The position numbers and the translations under genes were made by a program. 64,000 nucleotides of DNA from Thioflexithrix psekupsensis. GTDB lineage: Bacteria; Pseudomonadota; Gammaproteobacteria; Beggiatoales; Beggiatoaceae. Positions 24,968 through 37,222 of this stretch are shown here, piece after piece; positions within the stretch are counted from its first letter, which is position 1, and the number at the start of each line of letters is the position of its first letter. Location: assembly GCF_002149925.1 (NCBI RefSeq), contig NZ_MSLT01000006.1:496001-560000 (forward strand). Direction: 5' to 3'. A model generated the notes under the pieces. It saw only the letters and a list, made by a program, of their open reading frames with translations. It did no database searches and had not been told where the DNA came from.

Positions 24968-26226
24968 TGATGCCTGATTTTGATCGCTGTCCCGTTTGCG
25001 AATTTAACATCGATTCGACGGCGAATCGCTGCCCACAATGCGGTTGGGAATTGCCTTATTTTCTTAATTTAACTCCAGAAGATATTGCCAATTATCGCGT
25101 GGCGTTAAAACAAGCACAATTGGCGTGGCAGCAGCAGCAACAACAGCCCCCTCCATCGCCTTCCACAAGCGCACCGTCTGCCCCTGCAACGCCACCATTA
25201 CACAGCGAAGCCGAAGAATCAGCCCACGATTTTGCCCAACGTCTCTATGAGAGTGGTCCCCACGCAGCGGGGTATGCTAATGTGTTATTGGGGCATTATG
25301 ATGAGAAAAAGCACAGTTTACCGTTATTAATCACGTGGCCGTCATGGATGTCTATGTCACTCAATGGCTTATATGTTCACGTAGAACCAGAAACGGTGAA
25401 AACGCTAACCGCACAAACCCGCTATCCTGTGTGGGTGCAACTAGATGCTGATGAACAAAAACACATCATTGTGCGCGGTTTGTCCTTAGAAATGCCTGAC
25501 AAGCAACATTTAGGCATTAAACAGTTTGAAGATGAGCAATACTGGACGTGGGCAACGCAGCATCACACATTAGGCGGCTATCAACAATATTTGGCTGCAC
25601 ACACCTTAAAAAATCATCACCAAACCGCACGCGATTGTGTACAAACATTACAAAAACAACAACGTAGACAAGAACAATTAGTATTAATTAGCGGTTTTGT
25701 GATTGCGGGATTTGGCAGTGCATTAGGGACGGGATTAGCGTTTCATTGGTTTGAACATTTCGCTTTAATTATTGCGGGAGGATTAGTTGGTACATTACTG
25801 TTATTAGGCAGTAGTTTCTTAATTTACATGGCCATGACCACATTAAGTGTTTGTCAAGAAGCTACTTTATTTGCCATTGAGTCGATCAATGGACAGCGAT
25901 TAACGCAAAATTATATCCGAATTAATCGCCACGATACGCCCGTGATGCAAATTCGCGGTTGGGCGATTGATAAAGTGGCTGAAATGCCCGCAGGTGGCGT
26001 GCTAATTGTTGCGGGTTCGGATGTAATTACCGCGCTATACGGGCGCGAACGTCCTGATGTGGTGCGCACTTTGGGGGGAGAACAATATCGTTATTGCGGT
26101 TTTTCTGCGGCATTTTATAGCGAATTATTGCCTCAAGGTCATTATGATTTACCATTAAGAATTTTACGCCATGATCGCAGTGCTTATTTTTCTCCTGAGA
26201 AAACAGTGCGTTTATTGGTTGAATAA
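24967..26226 (+). CDS. Zinc-ribbon membrane protein of unknown function
   Basis: A 419-residue protein. An N-terminal rubredoxin-like zinc ribbon is formed by CPVC (C8, C11) and CPQC (C22, C25). A glutamine/proline/serine-rich linker follows (about 50-80), then a globular region, two transmembrane helices (about 240-261 and 267-290) and a C-terminal domain of about 125 residues (QIRGWAIDKVAEMPAGGVLI, with YCGFSAAF later). The C-terminal part resembles beta-rich domains found in some sugar-related proteins, but this is uncertain. Start overlaps the stop of the 64-codon gene. It is convergent with the thioesterase gene. Confidence 0.7.
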   Translation: MMPDFDRCPVCEFNIDSTANRCPQCGWELPYFLNLTPEDIANYRVALKQAQLAWQQQQQQPPPSPSTSAPSAPATPPLHSEAEESAHDFAQRLYESGPHAAGYANVLLGHYDEKKHSLPLLITWPSWMSMSLNGLYVHVEPETVKTLTAQTRYPVWVQLDADEQKHIIVRGLSLEMPDKQHLGIKQFEDEQYWTWATQHHTLGGYQQYLAAHTLKNHHQTARDCVQTLQKQQRRQEQLVLISGFVIAGFGSALGTGLAFHWFEHFALIIAGGLVGTLLLLGSSFLIYMAMTTLSVCQEATLFAIESINGQRLTQNYIRINRHDTPVMQIRGWAIDKVAEMPAGGVLIVAGSDVITALYGRERPDVVRTLGGEQYRYCGFSAAFYSELLPQGHYDLPLRILRHDRSAYFSPEKTVRLLVE

Positions 26227-26233
26227 GCAATAA

Positions 26234-26707
26234 TTAACCGACCAAATAACTGCCCGTTCCCACCGCAATTAACACATTTTCATCGTTAAATAATTCCATT
26301 CGCGTCACCGCAACTTTACGTCCACTACGCAACACGTTTGCCGTCGCAATAAAATATTGACCGCGTCCCGGCCGCAAGTAATCAATCCGAATGTCAATGG
26401 TGCTGGTTTTATCGATCCCTTCCATGCGTTCATTTTCCGAGAGATTCTCCTTAGTTTTAAAGGCATTGGCAATCGCAATCATCCCACCCGCCACATCTAA
26501 CACCGATGCAATCACGCCTCCGTGCAAAATGCCGTGGACATAATTGCCAATTAATTCCTCGCGCATTTCCAAACGCAAACGCACTTCACCTAAATGCAGA
26601 CTATCAATTTTTAAACCCAGTAATTTATTAAATGGCATTTTGTTTTCAAACGCCACCAATAAGCGATTTAATAATTCATCTAAAGATTGTTCTTCGCGGC
26701 TGTCCAT
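26234..26707 (-). CDS. PaaI-type hotdog thioesterase
   Basis: A 157-residue hotdog-fold protein. The helix motif GNYVHGILHGGVIASVLDVAGG carries the HGG turn typical of PaaI/YiiD-like acyl-CoA thioesterases, followed by IDIRIDYLRPGRG. The substrate is probably an acyl-CoA, unspecified. It is the last gene after ybgC-tolQ-tolR, with a 37-base gap, at the position where tolA is found in other genomes. Confidence 0.85.
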   Translation of the reverse strand: MDSREEQSLDELLNRLLVAFENKMPFNKLLGLKIDSLHLGEVRLRLEMREELIGNYVHGILHGGVIASVLDVAGGMIAIANAFKTKENLSENERMEGIDKTSTIDIRIDYLRPGRGQYFIATANVLRSGRKVAVTRMELFNDENVLIAVGTGSYLVG

Positions 26708-26744
26708 AACGTTCTCGTGATGTGAATGGAAATAGAAAAATGCA

Positions 26745-27194
26745 CTATTCTTTTTGGATCACTAAACTGACTTTAACAAAATCCATTTCGCGCAATTTTG
26801 CCATTAATCTTATCACTTCTCCATAAGGTAAACGCTCATCGGCTTTTAAATGTACCGTGGGGACTTCTTGCATATTTTTTTTATAGTCCATTACTAAAGA
26901 CAATAAACGCGCTTTTAATTCGTCTTCAGAAATAGAAAAATCCTCATTTTGAAAGAAAATCTCACCCGCTGCATTTAAACTAATGACCATTAATTCGCCT
27001 TTATCATTGGCTTTAATATCATCCATTTGTGCCGAAGATTTAGGCAATTGAACATTCACGCCTTCAACCAACAAAGGCGAGGTGATCATGAAAATAATCA
27101 GTAACACTAACATCACATCAATATACGGCACCACATTCATGTCTGCCATGCGATGTTTACGGCGACGGTGTTGGCGGGGAACTGCGCTGGCCAT
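26745..27194 (-). CDS. tolR: TolR/ExbD-family biopolymer transport protein
   Basis: A 149-residue inner-membrane protein with one N-terminal helix (VVPYIDVMLVLLIIFMITSP); the aspartate in it is the conserved proton-motive-force residue. A periplasmic domain follows. ATG 27194, with GGAG nine bases upstream, is chosen over longer in-frame starts. Only four bases separate it from tolQ. It acts with TolQ as the energising part of the Tol-Pal envelope system. The usual downstream tolA, tolB and pal are not in the window. Confidence 0.88.
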   Translation of the reverse strand: MASAVPRQHRRRKHRMADMNVVPYIDVMLVLLIIFMITSPLLVEGVNVQLPKSSAQMDDIKANDKGELMVISLNAAGEIFFQNEDFSISEDELKARLLSLVMDYKKNMQEVPTVHLKADERLPYGEVIRLMAKLREMDFVKVSLVIQKE

Positions 27195-27198
27195 AACG

Positions 27199-27969
27199 TT
27201 ATACTCCAAACTCTGGATTGTGATCCAAATCAATGACGGGCGCAGGCGCAGGCGTTGGATTGGACGCAGGTGCGGCACGCGCATAGGCTTGACGCTGTAA
27301 TAATCCTGTAAACTCGTCTAAAAATGCGTCATAACGGGTGGTTAAACGGTCTAAATCATCCGCATAATGGTTATACGCCATGACCGCAGGAATCGCCGCA
27401 AATAAACCCATCGCCGTGGCAATTAACGCCTCCGAAATACCAGGCGCAACCATCGCCAATGTCACCTGTTGTACGCCTCCAAGCGCATGAAACGAACTCA
27501 TAATGCCCCACACCGTACCAAATAAACCAATGTAAGGACTGACCGAACCAATGGTCGCTAAAGTGGTCAAATCGCGGTCTAACAAGTCCAATTCTCGATT
27601 AAATGTCACACGCATCACACGCTGGCAACTCTCAACAACACTTTCCGGCAGAATATGATGCTGCCGCCGCAATTTTGCGTATTCGGAATAACCCGCAGCA
27701 AAAATATTAGCCATGCCAGTGGGCGGTTTTTTGAGGCTATTTAAGCGATTGTATAAACCATTTAAATCACGACCTTTCCAAAATTCTTCTTCAAAATCAT
27801 TAGCTTGTTTTTTAGCACGATGCAATACCCGACTGCGCCGCAAAATCAGCATCCATGATAATACGGACAATAACAACAACAATGCCATCACGCCTTGGAC
27901 TAAAGGGCTGGCATGTAAAACAAGTTCAACAAGAGATAATTGGCTGGCGGCTTGGGTAAATTCATTCAT
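27199..27969 (-). CDS. tolQ: TolQ/ExbB-family proton channel protein
   Basis: A 256-residue protein with three transmembrane segments: about 22-42 (QGVMALLLLLSVLSWMLIL), about 140-165 (ATIGSVSPYIGLFGTVWGIM) and about 175-195 (APGISEALIATAMGLFAAIP). The last two carry the conserved TolQ/ExbB signature. The C-terminus has an Ala/Pro-rich extension. The start overlaps the stop of ybgC by four bases. It forms the motor complex with TolR. Confidence 0.92.
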   Translation of the reverse strand: MNEFTQAASQLSLVELVLHASPLVQGVMALLLLLSVLSWMLILRRSRVLHRAKKQANDFEEEFWKGRDLNGLYNRLNSLKKPPTGMANIFAAGYSEYAKLRRQHHILPESVVESCQRVMRVTFNRELDLLDRDLTTLATIGSVSPYIGLFGTVWGIMSSFHALGGVQQVTLAMVAPGISEALIATAMGLFAAIPAVMAYNHYADDLDRLTTRYDAFLDEFTGLLQRQAYARAAPASNPTPAPAPVIDLDHNPEFGV

Positions 27970-28385
27970 GATGTGAGTATGTTTACAATAGACAAAGGAA
28001 TCGCCCGCGCTCGCCCTGTGCTGGCATTGACGGCAGCCAACGTTATTTGTGCTTCATTGAGTATTTCAATATCCCGACAAACCCATTGCCGTAACACTAA
28101 AGAAGCCCGACGACAATCGATCAGTTGTACACCAATCAACAAGTGATCATCAAAACGAGCGGGCTTTATGTAATTTATTTCCAGTCGTTTTACCATAAAA
28201 ATCACGTCGTGATCAGCTTTTAAAAGCGATTGTTGAAACCCTAATTGCCGCAACCATTCCGTACGAGCGCGTTCTAAATATTTTAAATAATTGGCGTAAT
28301 AAACTACACCCGCCAAATCGGTGTCTTCATAATAAACTCGGACTGGCCAGAGAAATTCAGGATAATGCTTGGTTATTTCTGCCAT
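27966..28385 (-). CDS. ybgC: YbgC-type acyl-CoA thioesterase of the Tol-Pal operon
   Basis: A 139-residue hotdog thioesterase with the 4HBT signature VYYEDTDLAGVVYYANYLKYLERARTE split as usual: the Asp in EDTDLAGVVY is catalytic. YbgC is the first gene of the Tol-Pal operon in gammaproteobacteria and hydrolyses short- or long-chain acyl-CoA or acyl-ACP. The downstream tolQ overlaps by four bases, which supports the identification. Confidence 0.92.
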   Translation of the reverse strand: MAEITKHYPEFLWPVRVYYEDTDLAGVVYYANYLKYLERARTEWLRQLGFQQSLLKADHDVIFMVKRLEINYIKPARFDDHLLIGVQLIDCRRASLVLRQWVCRDIEILNEAQITLAAVNASTGRARAIPLSIVNILTS

Positions 28386-28433
28386 TTTTTACCTATTTTT
28401 TAGCGATAAAAATAAGGTTCATTTCACAATAAA

Positions 28434-30092
<1,659 letters not shown>

Positions 30093-31172
30093 TTAAGCCA
30101 AAGGTAAAGTAAAAGATAAAATATTGCCATTGCCTTTATTGGGAACGTCTAAGCCCAATTGTCCTTTCATACGCTGTATTAAACCATTAATCACTGCAAA
30201 TTCTAACGTTTTACTGTCTAGGCTATTTAACTCGTTAATAATATCAGTATTAATCCATTGCAGCCACTGAGAACGTGACCACGTGACACCATAATCTCGC
30301 AACCAAAATTGCGCCTGTTTAGAGGACACCGTCACCCCAATATCAAGCTGCGCAGAAAGGCTATTTTGAACCAAAGCATGACGAATATAAACCTCCCAAA
30401 TCTTCGCCAACCACGGACGATAACCTAACACAATGGGAAACGAGTGAGATACTAAATTAATTTTAGCGTTATATTTATCCAATAAATAACTTAATTGCAC
30501 GCGAGTATCCTGAATAATATCCCGCATCATAATTTTTTCTACATCCACATTAGGCTTACGAATATCTTCTAGCAATAATAAGTTATCAATACTCGCTAAC
30601 ATGTGATAACGGCTGTCTTCAATTTCTTGCACATAAGACTGTGGATTCGTGGATAATTTATCCCAATCTTTTAATAAAATTTTAGTAAAACCACTCATGC
30701 GAATTAATGGAGCTTTTAAATCCTTTGCGGCAATTTTAGAAAAATTACGCAATAGTTCATTTTGCTGTTTTAATAAGCGTTTTTGCGAAATTAATTGCAA
30801 ATGATTATAAATGCGGGCTAACACCTCTTCTTTTTGAAATGGCTTGATAATATAATCAATTGCACCGGCTTGAAAGCCTTTTACTTTCTGTTCCACATCA
30901 TCTAAAGAAGTGATAAAAATAATCGGAATATCACAAGTTTTCTTATCTTCTTTTAAAGCTTTACACGTCGCCAAACCATCTAATTTTGGCATTAAAATAT
31001 CAAGCAAAATTAAATCAGGAATGGCCTGTTCGACTTGTTTTAAGGCTTCGATACCATTTGTGGCGGTTCGTACCGAATAACTTGCCCGTGTTAAGACCAA
31101 TTTTAAAATGTCTAAATTAACAGGAGTATCATCGACAATTAAAATATCAGCGGCTTGGGTGTGATTTAACAT
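30093..31172 (-). CDS. Response regulator fused to a degenerate histidine-kinase module
   Basis: A 359-residue protein. Residues 1-125 are a complete receiver domain: DD at 14-15, phosphoacceptor D58 in LILLDILMPKLDG, T/S in IFITSLDD and K110 in YIIKPF. The rest looks like HisKA plus HATPase, but where kinases have S-H-D-L before the conserved proline it reads AAKDLKAPL: the phosphoacceptor histidine is lysine (K150). The N, G1 and G2 boxes of the ATPase are not recognisable apart from a late GNGNILSF segment. I infer a pseudokinase output module that receives phosphate and acts through protein contacts. It lies just upstream of pgm on the same strand (24 bases). Confidence 0.85.
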   Translation of the reverse strand: MLNHTQAADILIVDDTPVNLDILKLVLTRASYSVRTATNGIEALKQVEQAIPDLILLDILMPKLDGLATCKALKEDKKTCDIPIIFITSLDDVEQKVKGFQAGAIDYIIKPFQKEEVLARIYNHLQLISQKRLLKQQNELLRNFSKIAAKDLKAPLIRMSGFTKILLKDWDKLSTNPQSYVQEIEDSRYHMLASIDNLLLLEDIRKPNVDVEKIMMRDIIQDTRVQLSYLLDKYNAKINLVSHSFPIVLGYRPWLAKIWEVYIRHALVQNSLSAQLDIGVTVSSKQAQFWLRDYGVTWSRSQWLQWINTDIINELNSLDSKTLEFAVINGLIQRMKGQLGLDVPNKGNGNILSFTLPLA

Positions 31173-31313
31173 GGGTTTTATGTTCCTAAAAAGAATGGTT
31201 TAAAATACGTGCTTTTTCTACCGCTATTTGCTGAGGAAAGAGAAAAATAAAATTAGAGTATTTTATTAAAATTTAATAATAAAAACAATTTGTTATTCTC
31301 TCTCCGAGTCTGG

Positions 31314-32066
31314 TTATCCTCTTCGTTTTTCTTGCCACACCAAATAAAAAAAGCGTAAATCGCCCCAATAACGTTTGGTTAAACGTTTCGGGTCTTGTCC
31401 CCAGCGAAACAACCATTCTAAACCCACTCGTTGCATCCAGCGCGGAGCGCGTTTTTCCGTGCCTGCGGCGAAGGCAATGGCCGCACCAATGCCTAACATC
31501 ACTCCGACATGAAGTTGTGATTGGTATTTTGCCATCCAAAACTCTTGTTTTGGCGATCCCAAGCCGACAAATAAAATATGTGGTTTTACGGCATTGATTT
31601 GTCGAATTATTTTTTCAATTTCTTCCTGATTTTTCTCAAAACCCAACGGTGGGCTATACGTGCCAACCACGGACAAAGCCGCGTAACGTTTTTGCAAAAT
31701 TTCCGCGGCTTGCTGTGCCACACCAGGCGGCGCACCCAACAGGTAAACACTCAAGCCATTTTTTGCCGCTTGTTCACACAACGCAGGCAGCAAATCTGCG
31801 CCCGTTACGCGCTCAGGCAAGGGATTTTTTAACCACCGAGAAGCCCAAATCAACGGCATTCCATCCGCAACCCGTAAAGCCGCTTTAGCATACACTTCAC
31901 GAAAAGCCGCGTCATCGGCCAAGCGCACAATGTGATCGGCATTGGGGGTGACGATGAGTTGAGATTGCTGTTGACGGGCTAATTCGATAATTTTCTCTAC
32001 AGTCTCAGCAAAAGTTAAATGATTGATCGCAATTCCATTTAAAATCAAATCATTCCGTGCTTTCAT
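31314..32066 (-). CDS. WecG/TagA/CpsF-family glycosyltransferase
   Basis: A 250-residue GT26-family glycosyltransferase. Motifs: TPNADHIVRLADD near 30-42, RVADGMPLIWASRWL, and VGLGSPKQEFWM (about 175-186), then LGIGAAIAFAAGTEKRAP. Members transfer ManNAcA or ManNAc to lipid-linked sugars in surface polysaccharide synthesis. ATG 32066 with AGGA upstream is favoured over longer in-frame starts; it overlaps the 3' end of the acetyltransferase gene by 17 bases. The donor sugar is not known. Confidence 0.88.
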   Translation of the reverse strand: MKARNDLILNGIAINHLTFAETVEKIIELARQQQSQLIVTPNADHIVRLADDAAFREVYAKAALRVADGMPLIWASRWLKNPLPERVTGADLLPALCEQAAKNGLSVYLLGAPPGVAQQAAEILQKRYAALSVVGTYSPPLGFEKNQEEIEKIIRQINAVKPHILFVGLGSPKQEFWMAKYQSQLHVGVMLGIGAAIAFAAGTEKRAPRWMQRVGLEWLFRWGQDPKRLTKRYWGDLRFFYLVWQEKRRG

Positions 32067-32598
32067 GTTGCATATCCTGCTGGTTTTGTGAGGTGGTTTT
32101 TTGTCTGGGTTTGACGCGGGCAGGAACACCCACCGCGATGCTGTTGGCGGGTACATCATGTATAACAACTGCGTTGGCACCAATCACCACATCATCGCCA
32201 ATCGTAATCGCTCCCAGTAATTTCGCACCCGCACCAATATCCACTCGATGGCCGATTTTGGGTGCGCCCCGCCGATCCGTGTGGCGCAAACCAATGGTGA
32301 CTCCATTGCGAATAATCACATCATCTCCTATTTCCGCATCACCACTGATGATAATGCCACCAAAATGATCAATACGTACCCGCCGCCCTAATTTTGTCTC
32401 ACAAGGCAGTTCGATCCCCGTCAAAATTTGTACCAGTAAATACAAAAATTTGTAGAGAAATGAAAAAGGTAAACGCAACCAGCGCGATTTTATACCATAA
32501 CGCCACTGCCCAAAGCGATACACCACCATCACCCAAAGCCCTTGCCGTGCTGGATTACGATAGTGAGTACGCCAATCTTCTCTCAAGTTATCAAACAT
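32050..32598 (-). CDS. Hexapeptide-repeat O-acetyltransferase, serine acetyltransferase-like
   Basis: A 182-residue left-handed beta-helix acyltransferase. It starts FDNLREDWRTHYRNPARQGL, typical of CysE-like enzymes in polysaccharide loci, and carries the catalytic histidine in RIDHFGGIIISGDAEIGDDV and successive hexapeptide turns (IGHRVDIGAGAKLLG, IGDDVVIGANAVV). CysE-like activity on serine is possible, but its place between a DUF2259 gene and a WecG-type glycosyltransferase favours acetylation of a polysaccharide precursor. The stop overlaps the next gene. Confidence 0.82.
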   Translation of the reverse strand: MFDNLREDWRTHYRNPARQGLWVMVVYRFGQWRYGIKSRWLRLPFSFLYKFLYLLVQILTGIELPCETKLGRRVRIDHFGGIIISGDAEIGDDVIIRNGVTIGLRHTDRRGAPKIGHRVDIGAGAKLLGAITIGDDVVIGANAVVIHDVPANSIAVGVPARVKPRQKTTSQNQQDMQHESTE

Positions 32599-33348
32599 TT
32601 AGCCCTTCACCGCGTCGCGTTGATCCGCCGGTACGGGCAAGCGTCCCGTCACCACTAGGTAACGCATACTTTGCCCTTCAAATCCCAAAGTAAATAGGTT
32701 AAGAAAAACACTAACCCATTGATTATCATAAATATAAACATCTTGAATACGATAACCTAACGCACAGCCCCGACTGGGGGGCAATTGACGATCTGCTTGT
32801 AGAACTTGTGTTGTTTTGGTTTGATCGTGGGTAATTTTTAAACGAAACCGCTTGGCTTCACCAAAACCAAAACAATCCGCCTCATTCGCCGCATTAATTT
32901 CTTCTAAAGTCACCGTGTAAGTATCTTGCATTAAAGGAGCTAATGGCGGATGTAAAGAAAACTGCACTTTGCCACGATCTGCACCTATATCTGTGAATAA
33001 ACGACCCACCACTTGCTGTCCTTTATTGTCAGGAATAATTTGATAAGGCGCAAGAAAAGTATGTTGTAATGAAGCAAGGCTTTGACGAAAATCAGATAGC
33101 GTTAAATGACCTTCTACATTTTCGTGAAGTTGGGGCTTAATCGCATATTTATTTTTAGCCACATCTATCACATAAGTATTGGAAAAATGACCGCCTTGTC
33201 CATCGTAAGTACCAAACTGCTCAAAAGCTAAATATTGACCTTCTTGAGAAAAGCCAATGAAATTTAAAACAGCCGCTTCCCCCGCTTGTGTCCACACGGG
33301 AAACAGTAAAAAAACCAGTGATAATACTTTACGCGATAATTTAAACAC
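32599..33348 (-). CDS. Secreted DUF2259-type protein
   Basis: A 249-residue exported protein. The signal peptide spans 1-22 (KVLSLVFLLFPVWTQA). The body begins NFIGFSQEGQYLAFEQFGTY, which matches the DUF2259 pattern of a predicted secreted protein with a beta-propeller-like start. Three cysteines may form a disulfide. A GTG start at 33348 is chosen; AAGGAG lies seven bases upstream and overlaps the stop of a small upstream frame. Its role is unknown; it is followed at once by an acetyltransferase gene, so it may serve in surface polysaccharide biology. Confidence 0.75.
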   Translation of the reverse strand: MFKLSRKVLSLVFLLFPVWTQAGEAAVLNFIGFSQEGQYLAFEQFGTYDGQGGHFSNTYVIDVAKNKYAIKPQLHENVEGHLTLSDFRQSLASLQHTFLAPYQIIPDNKGQQVVGRLFTDIGADRGKVQFSLHPPLAPLMQDTYTVTLEEINAANEADCFGFGEAKRFRLKITHDQTKTTQVLQADRQLPPSRGCALGYRIQDVYIYDNQWVSVFLNLFTLGFEGQSMRYLVVTGRLPVPADQRDAVKG

Positions 33349-33360
33349 TGATAAACTCCT

Positions 33361-33549
33361 TTATGCACAAAATGTAAAACAGAAAATAGCACCACTCCCA
33401 TCACTTTCCTTATGGTTTGGACAATTTCCTGCGTTTTCAATTCGTGGCGCATTATCCTTTGTTGAAAGGTTAATGTGTTCGCCCAATTTTTTAAATTGCT
33501 CTTTCAAGTGCTGAAACGATAGAGACTGGCTGAAAAACATCATTCGCAT
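33361..33549 (-). CDS. Small cysteine-tailed protein of unknown function (tentative)
   Basis: A 62-codon frame from ATG 33549 (alternatives 33543 and 33540). It has an amphipathic middle (SFQHLKEQFKKLGEHINLS) and a tail with three cysteines (NCPNHKES, then IFCFTFCA at the very end). Its TAA is fused to the AAGGAG ribosome site of the DUF2259 gene, so the two would be translationally coupled. No good ribosome site precedes it. The charged leader plus Cys-rich tail vaguely recalls peptide precursors, but nothing else supports that. Confidence 0.35.
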   Translation of the reverse strand: MRMMFFSQSLSFQHLKEQFKKLGEHINLSTKDNAPRIENAGNCPNHKESDGSGAIFCFTFCA

Positions 33550-33804
33550 AACGTTTAAGAGCCGATCAATAGGGTTCAAAATCGGATTTTAACTTGAAAA
33601 GCACGCTGAGTGTGATTTTTAGGTGGTTTGGTAGGGTTTAAATTGAGAATGGTTGGATGGCCTAAAGTGGGCTTGATTTAGGCCATACGGATAAAAGTAC
33701 CCAAACAAAAATAATTTCTCTCCCGCTCTCACATTCCAGCGTGGGAGCGAGAAATGGCGAGAATAATCAGAAAATATCTATTTATATTAATAACATTAAT
33801 CCAT
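33550..33804. other. Non-coding stretch with an imperfect palindrome
   Basis: No gene seen. At about 33718-33757 an imperfect hairpin pairs CTCCCGCTCTCAC with GTGGGAGCGAG around ATTCCAGC. It resembles widely dispersed palindromes in proteobacterial genomes but is present only once here. Confidence 0.4.
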
Positions 33805-36098
<2,294 letters not shown>

Positions 36099-36112
36099 TC
36101 AATTAATACGAA

Positions 36113-36379
36113 CTAAGCCGTTGCATGAGGAATAATGCTGACAAATTGGCGATTTTTGGGGCCTTTGACTTCAAATTTAACCGTGCCATCCGCCTTAGCA
36201 AATAAAGTATCATCTTTACCGATACCAACATTCAGACCGGGGTGGAAACGTGTTCCGCGTTGCCGTACCAGAATGTTACCGGCCAGCACGTCTTGGCCGC
36301 CAAAGCGTTTAACGCCCAAGCGTTTGGAATGGGAATCGCGGCCGTTGCGACTACTGCCGCCTGCTTTTTTGTGTGCCAT
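36113..36379 (-). CDS. rpmA: 50S ribosomal protein L27
   Basis: An 88-residue protein with the canonical start [21 protein letters not shown] and [20 protein letters not shown]. The N-terminal tail reaches the peptidyl-transferase centre. It follows rplU by 27 bases in the conserved rplU-rpmA-obg order. Confidence 0.97.
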   Translation of the reverse strand: MAHKKAGGSSRNGRDSHSKRLGVKRFGGQDVLAGNILVRQRGTRFHPGLNVGIGKDDTLFAKADGTVKFEVKGPKNRQFVSIIPHATA

Positions 36380-36406
36380 TTGGGCTATCTCCAGAAAAAA
36401 ACGGGT

Positions 36407-36757
36407 TTATTTATCCAAACTCGTGTGAATGGCCGTCGTGAAACCATCGGCAGCAATTTGGGTGACTTGCACTTCAGTATAATACTGGCGGTGTCCCATT
36501 TGTTTGCGGTAATGTTTGCGGCGGCGGAATTTGATAATTTTTACTTTTGGCGCACGGGCTTGTAAGCGCACCGTGGCAGACACTTTGCCTCCGCTGACGA
36601 TGGGGGTGCCGACTTCAACCTTGTCATCGTCGCCAACCAGCAATACTTGATCAAAATCAACATTTTCGCCGGCTTCGGCGGTTAATTTTTCAATTTTCAA
36701 CACATCGCCGGGGCGTACTTTGTACTGTTTGCCTCCGGTCTTGATCACAGCATACAT
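36407..36757 (-). CDS. rplU: 50S ribosomal protein L21
   Basis: A 116-residue protein beginning MYAVIKTGGKQYKV and containing KFRRRKHYRKQMGHRQYYT, the signature of L21, an rRNA-binding protein. ATG 36757 gives the canonical start (36760 is one codon earlier). GGGAG lies upstream. It is about 13 residues longer than the usual 103-residue protein because of a C-terminal extension (ADGFTTAIHTSLDK). Confidence 0.95.
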   Translation of the reverse strand: MYAVIKTGGKQYKVRPGDVLKIEKLTAEAGENVDFDQVLLVGDDDKVEVGTPIVSGGKVSATVRLQARAPKVKIIKFRRRKHYRKQMGHRQYYTEVQVTQIAADGFTTAIHTSLDK

Positions 36758-36948
36758 CATTCCCAGTTCTCCCAAAATAAATGCGCGCTCCCTGAGCTGA
36801 ACACGTGAGGTTTTTTGGGAGCAGCCGTAAAAAACAGTGAAGTATAGCGTTTTTTTAATAATCACACAAGTATTTAGACGCGCCCGCAGCAATTCTCAAT
36901 TTAACCCTTTACCCCCAACAATGTTTTTGTAACTGATTGAAAGTAAAG

Positions 36949-37182
36949 ATGATGAACAAACTTAACGTATTTTTCCAAGAATCGTGGAAATGTCTGAAAA
37001 CTTACCTGATAGTCGTAAGACTAAAACGGCAAACAATCTTACACCATTCTGAACATAACTTTGGTCATGGCAAGATGCAGTATTTGGTCTTCGATAATTG
37101 GCAGCATTTATCAGAATTAGAATTTATAGAATTTAAGAACAAAAAACTAACAGAGTTAATTTCCAGAAAATATTTATTTTGA
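36949..37182 (+). CDS. Tentative small hypothetical protein
   Basis: A 77-codon frame beginning MNKLNVFFQESWKCLKTYL after the initial Met. No family recognised. GAAAG seven to eleven bases upstream is a poor ribosome site. Its last third overlaps what may be a decayed copy of the window's palindromic repeat (about 37109-37195), so it may be an accidental frame in a degraded insert. It sits alone between rplU and the ImmA gene. Confidence 0.25.
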   Translation: MMNKLNVFFQESWKCLKTYLIVVRLKRQTILHHSEHNFGHGKMQYLVFDNWQHLSELEFIEFKNKKLTELISRKYLF

Positions 37183-37222
37183 AAATTCTGTAAATGAAAG
37201 AATATAAATTTCGTTCATATTT

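Noticed and set aside
33718..33757. Imperfect palindrome with CTCCCGCTCTCAC and GTGGGAGCGAG
   Set aside because: Single occurrence in the window with mismatches; may be a dispersed repeat elsewhere in the genome, but that cannot be seen here.
37109..37195. Possible fourth, decayed copy of the palindromic repeat core
   Set aside because: About 20 of the first 23 bases resemble the left arm (TATCAGAATTAGAATTTATA), and part of the right arm is recognisable, but the interior is too short and diverged to be sure.
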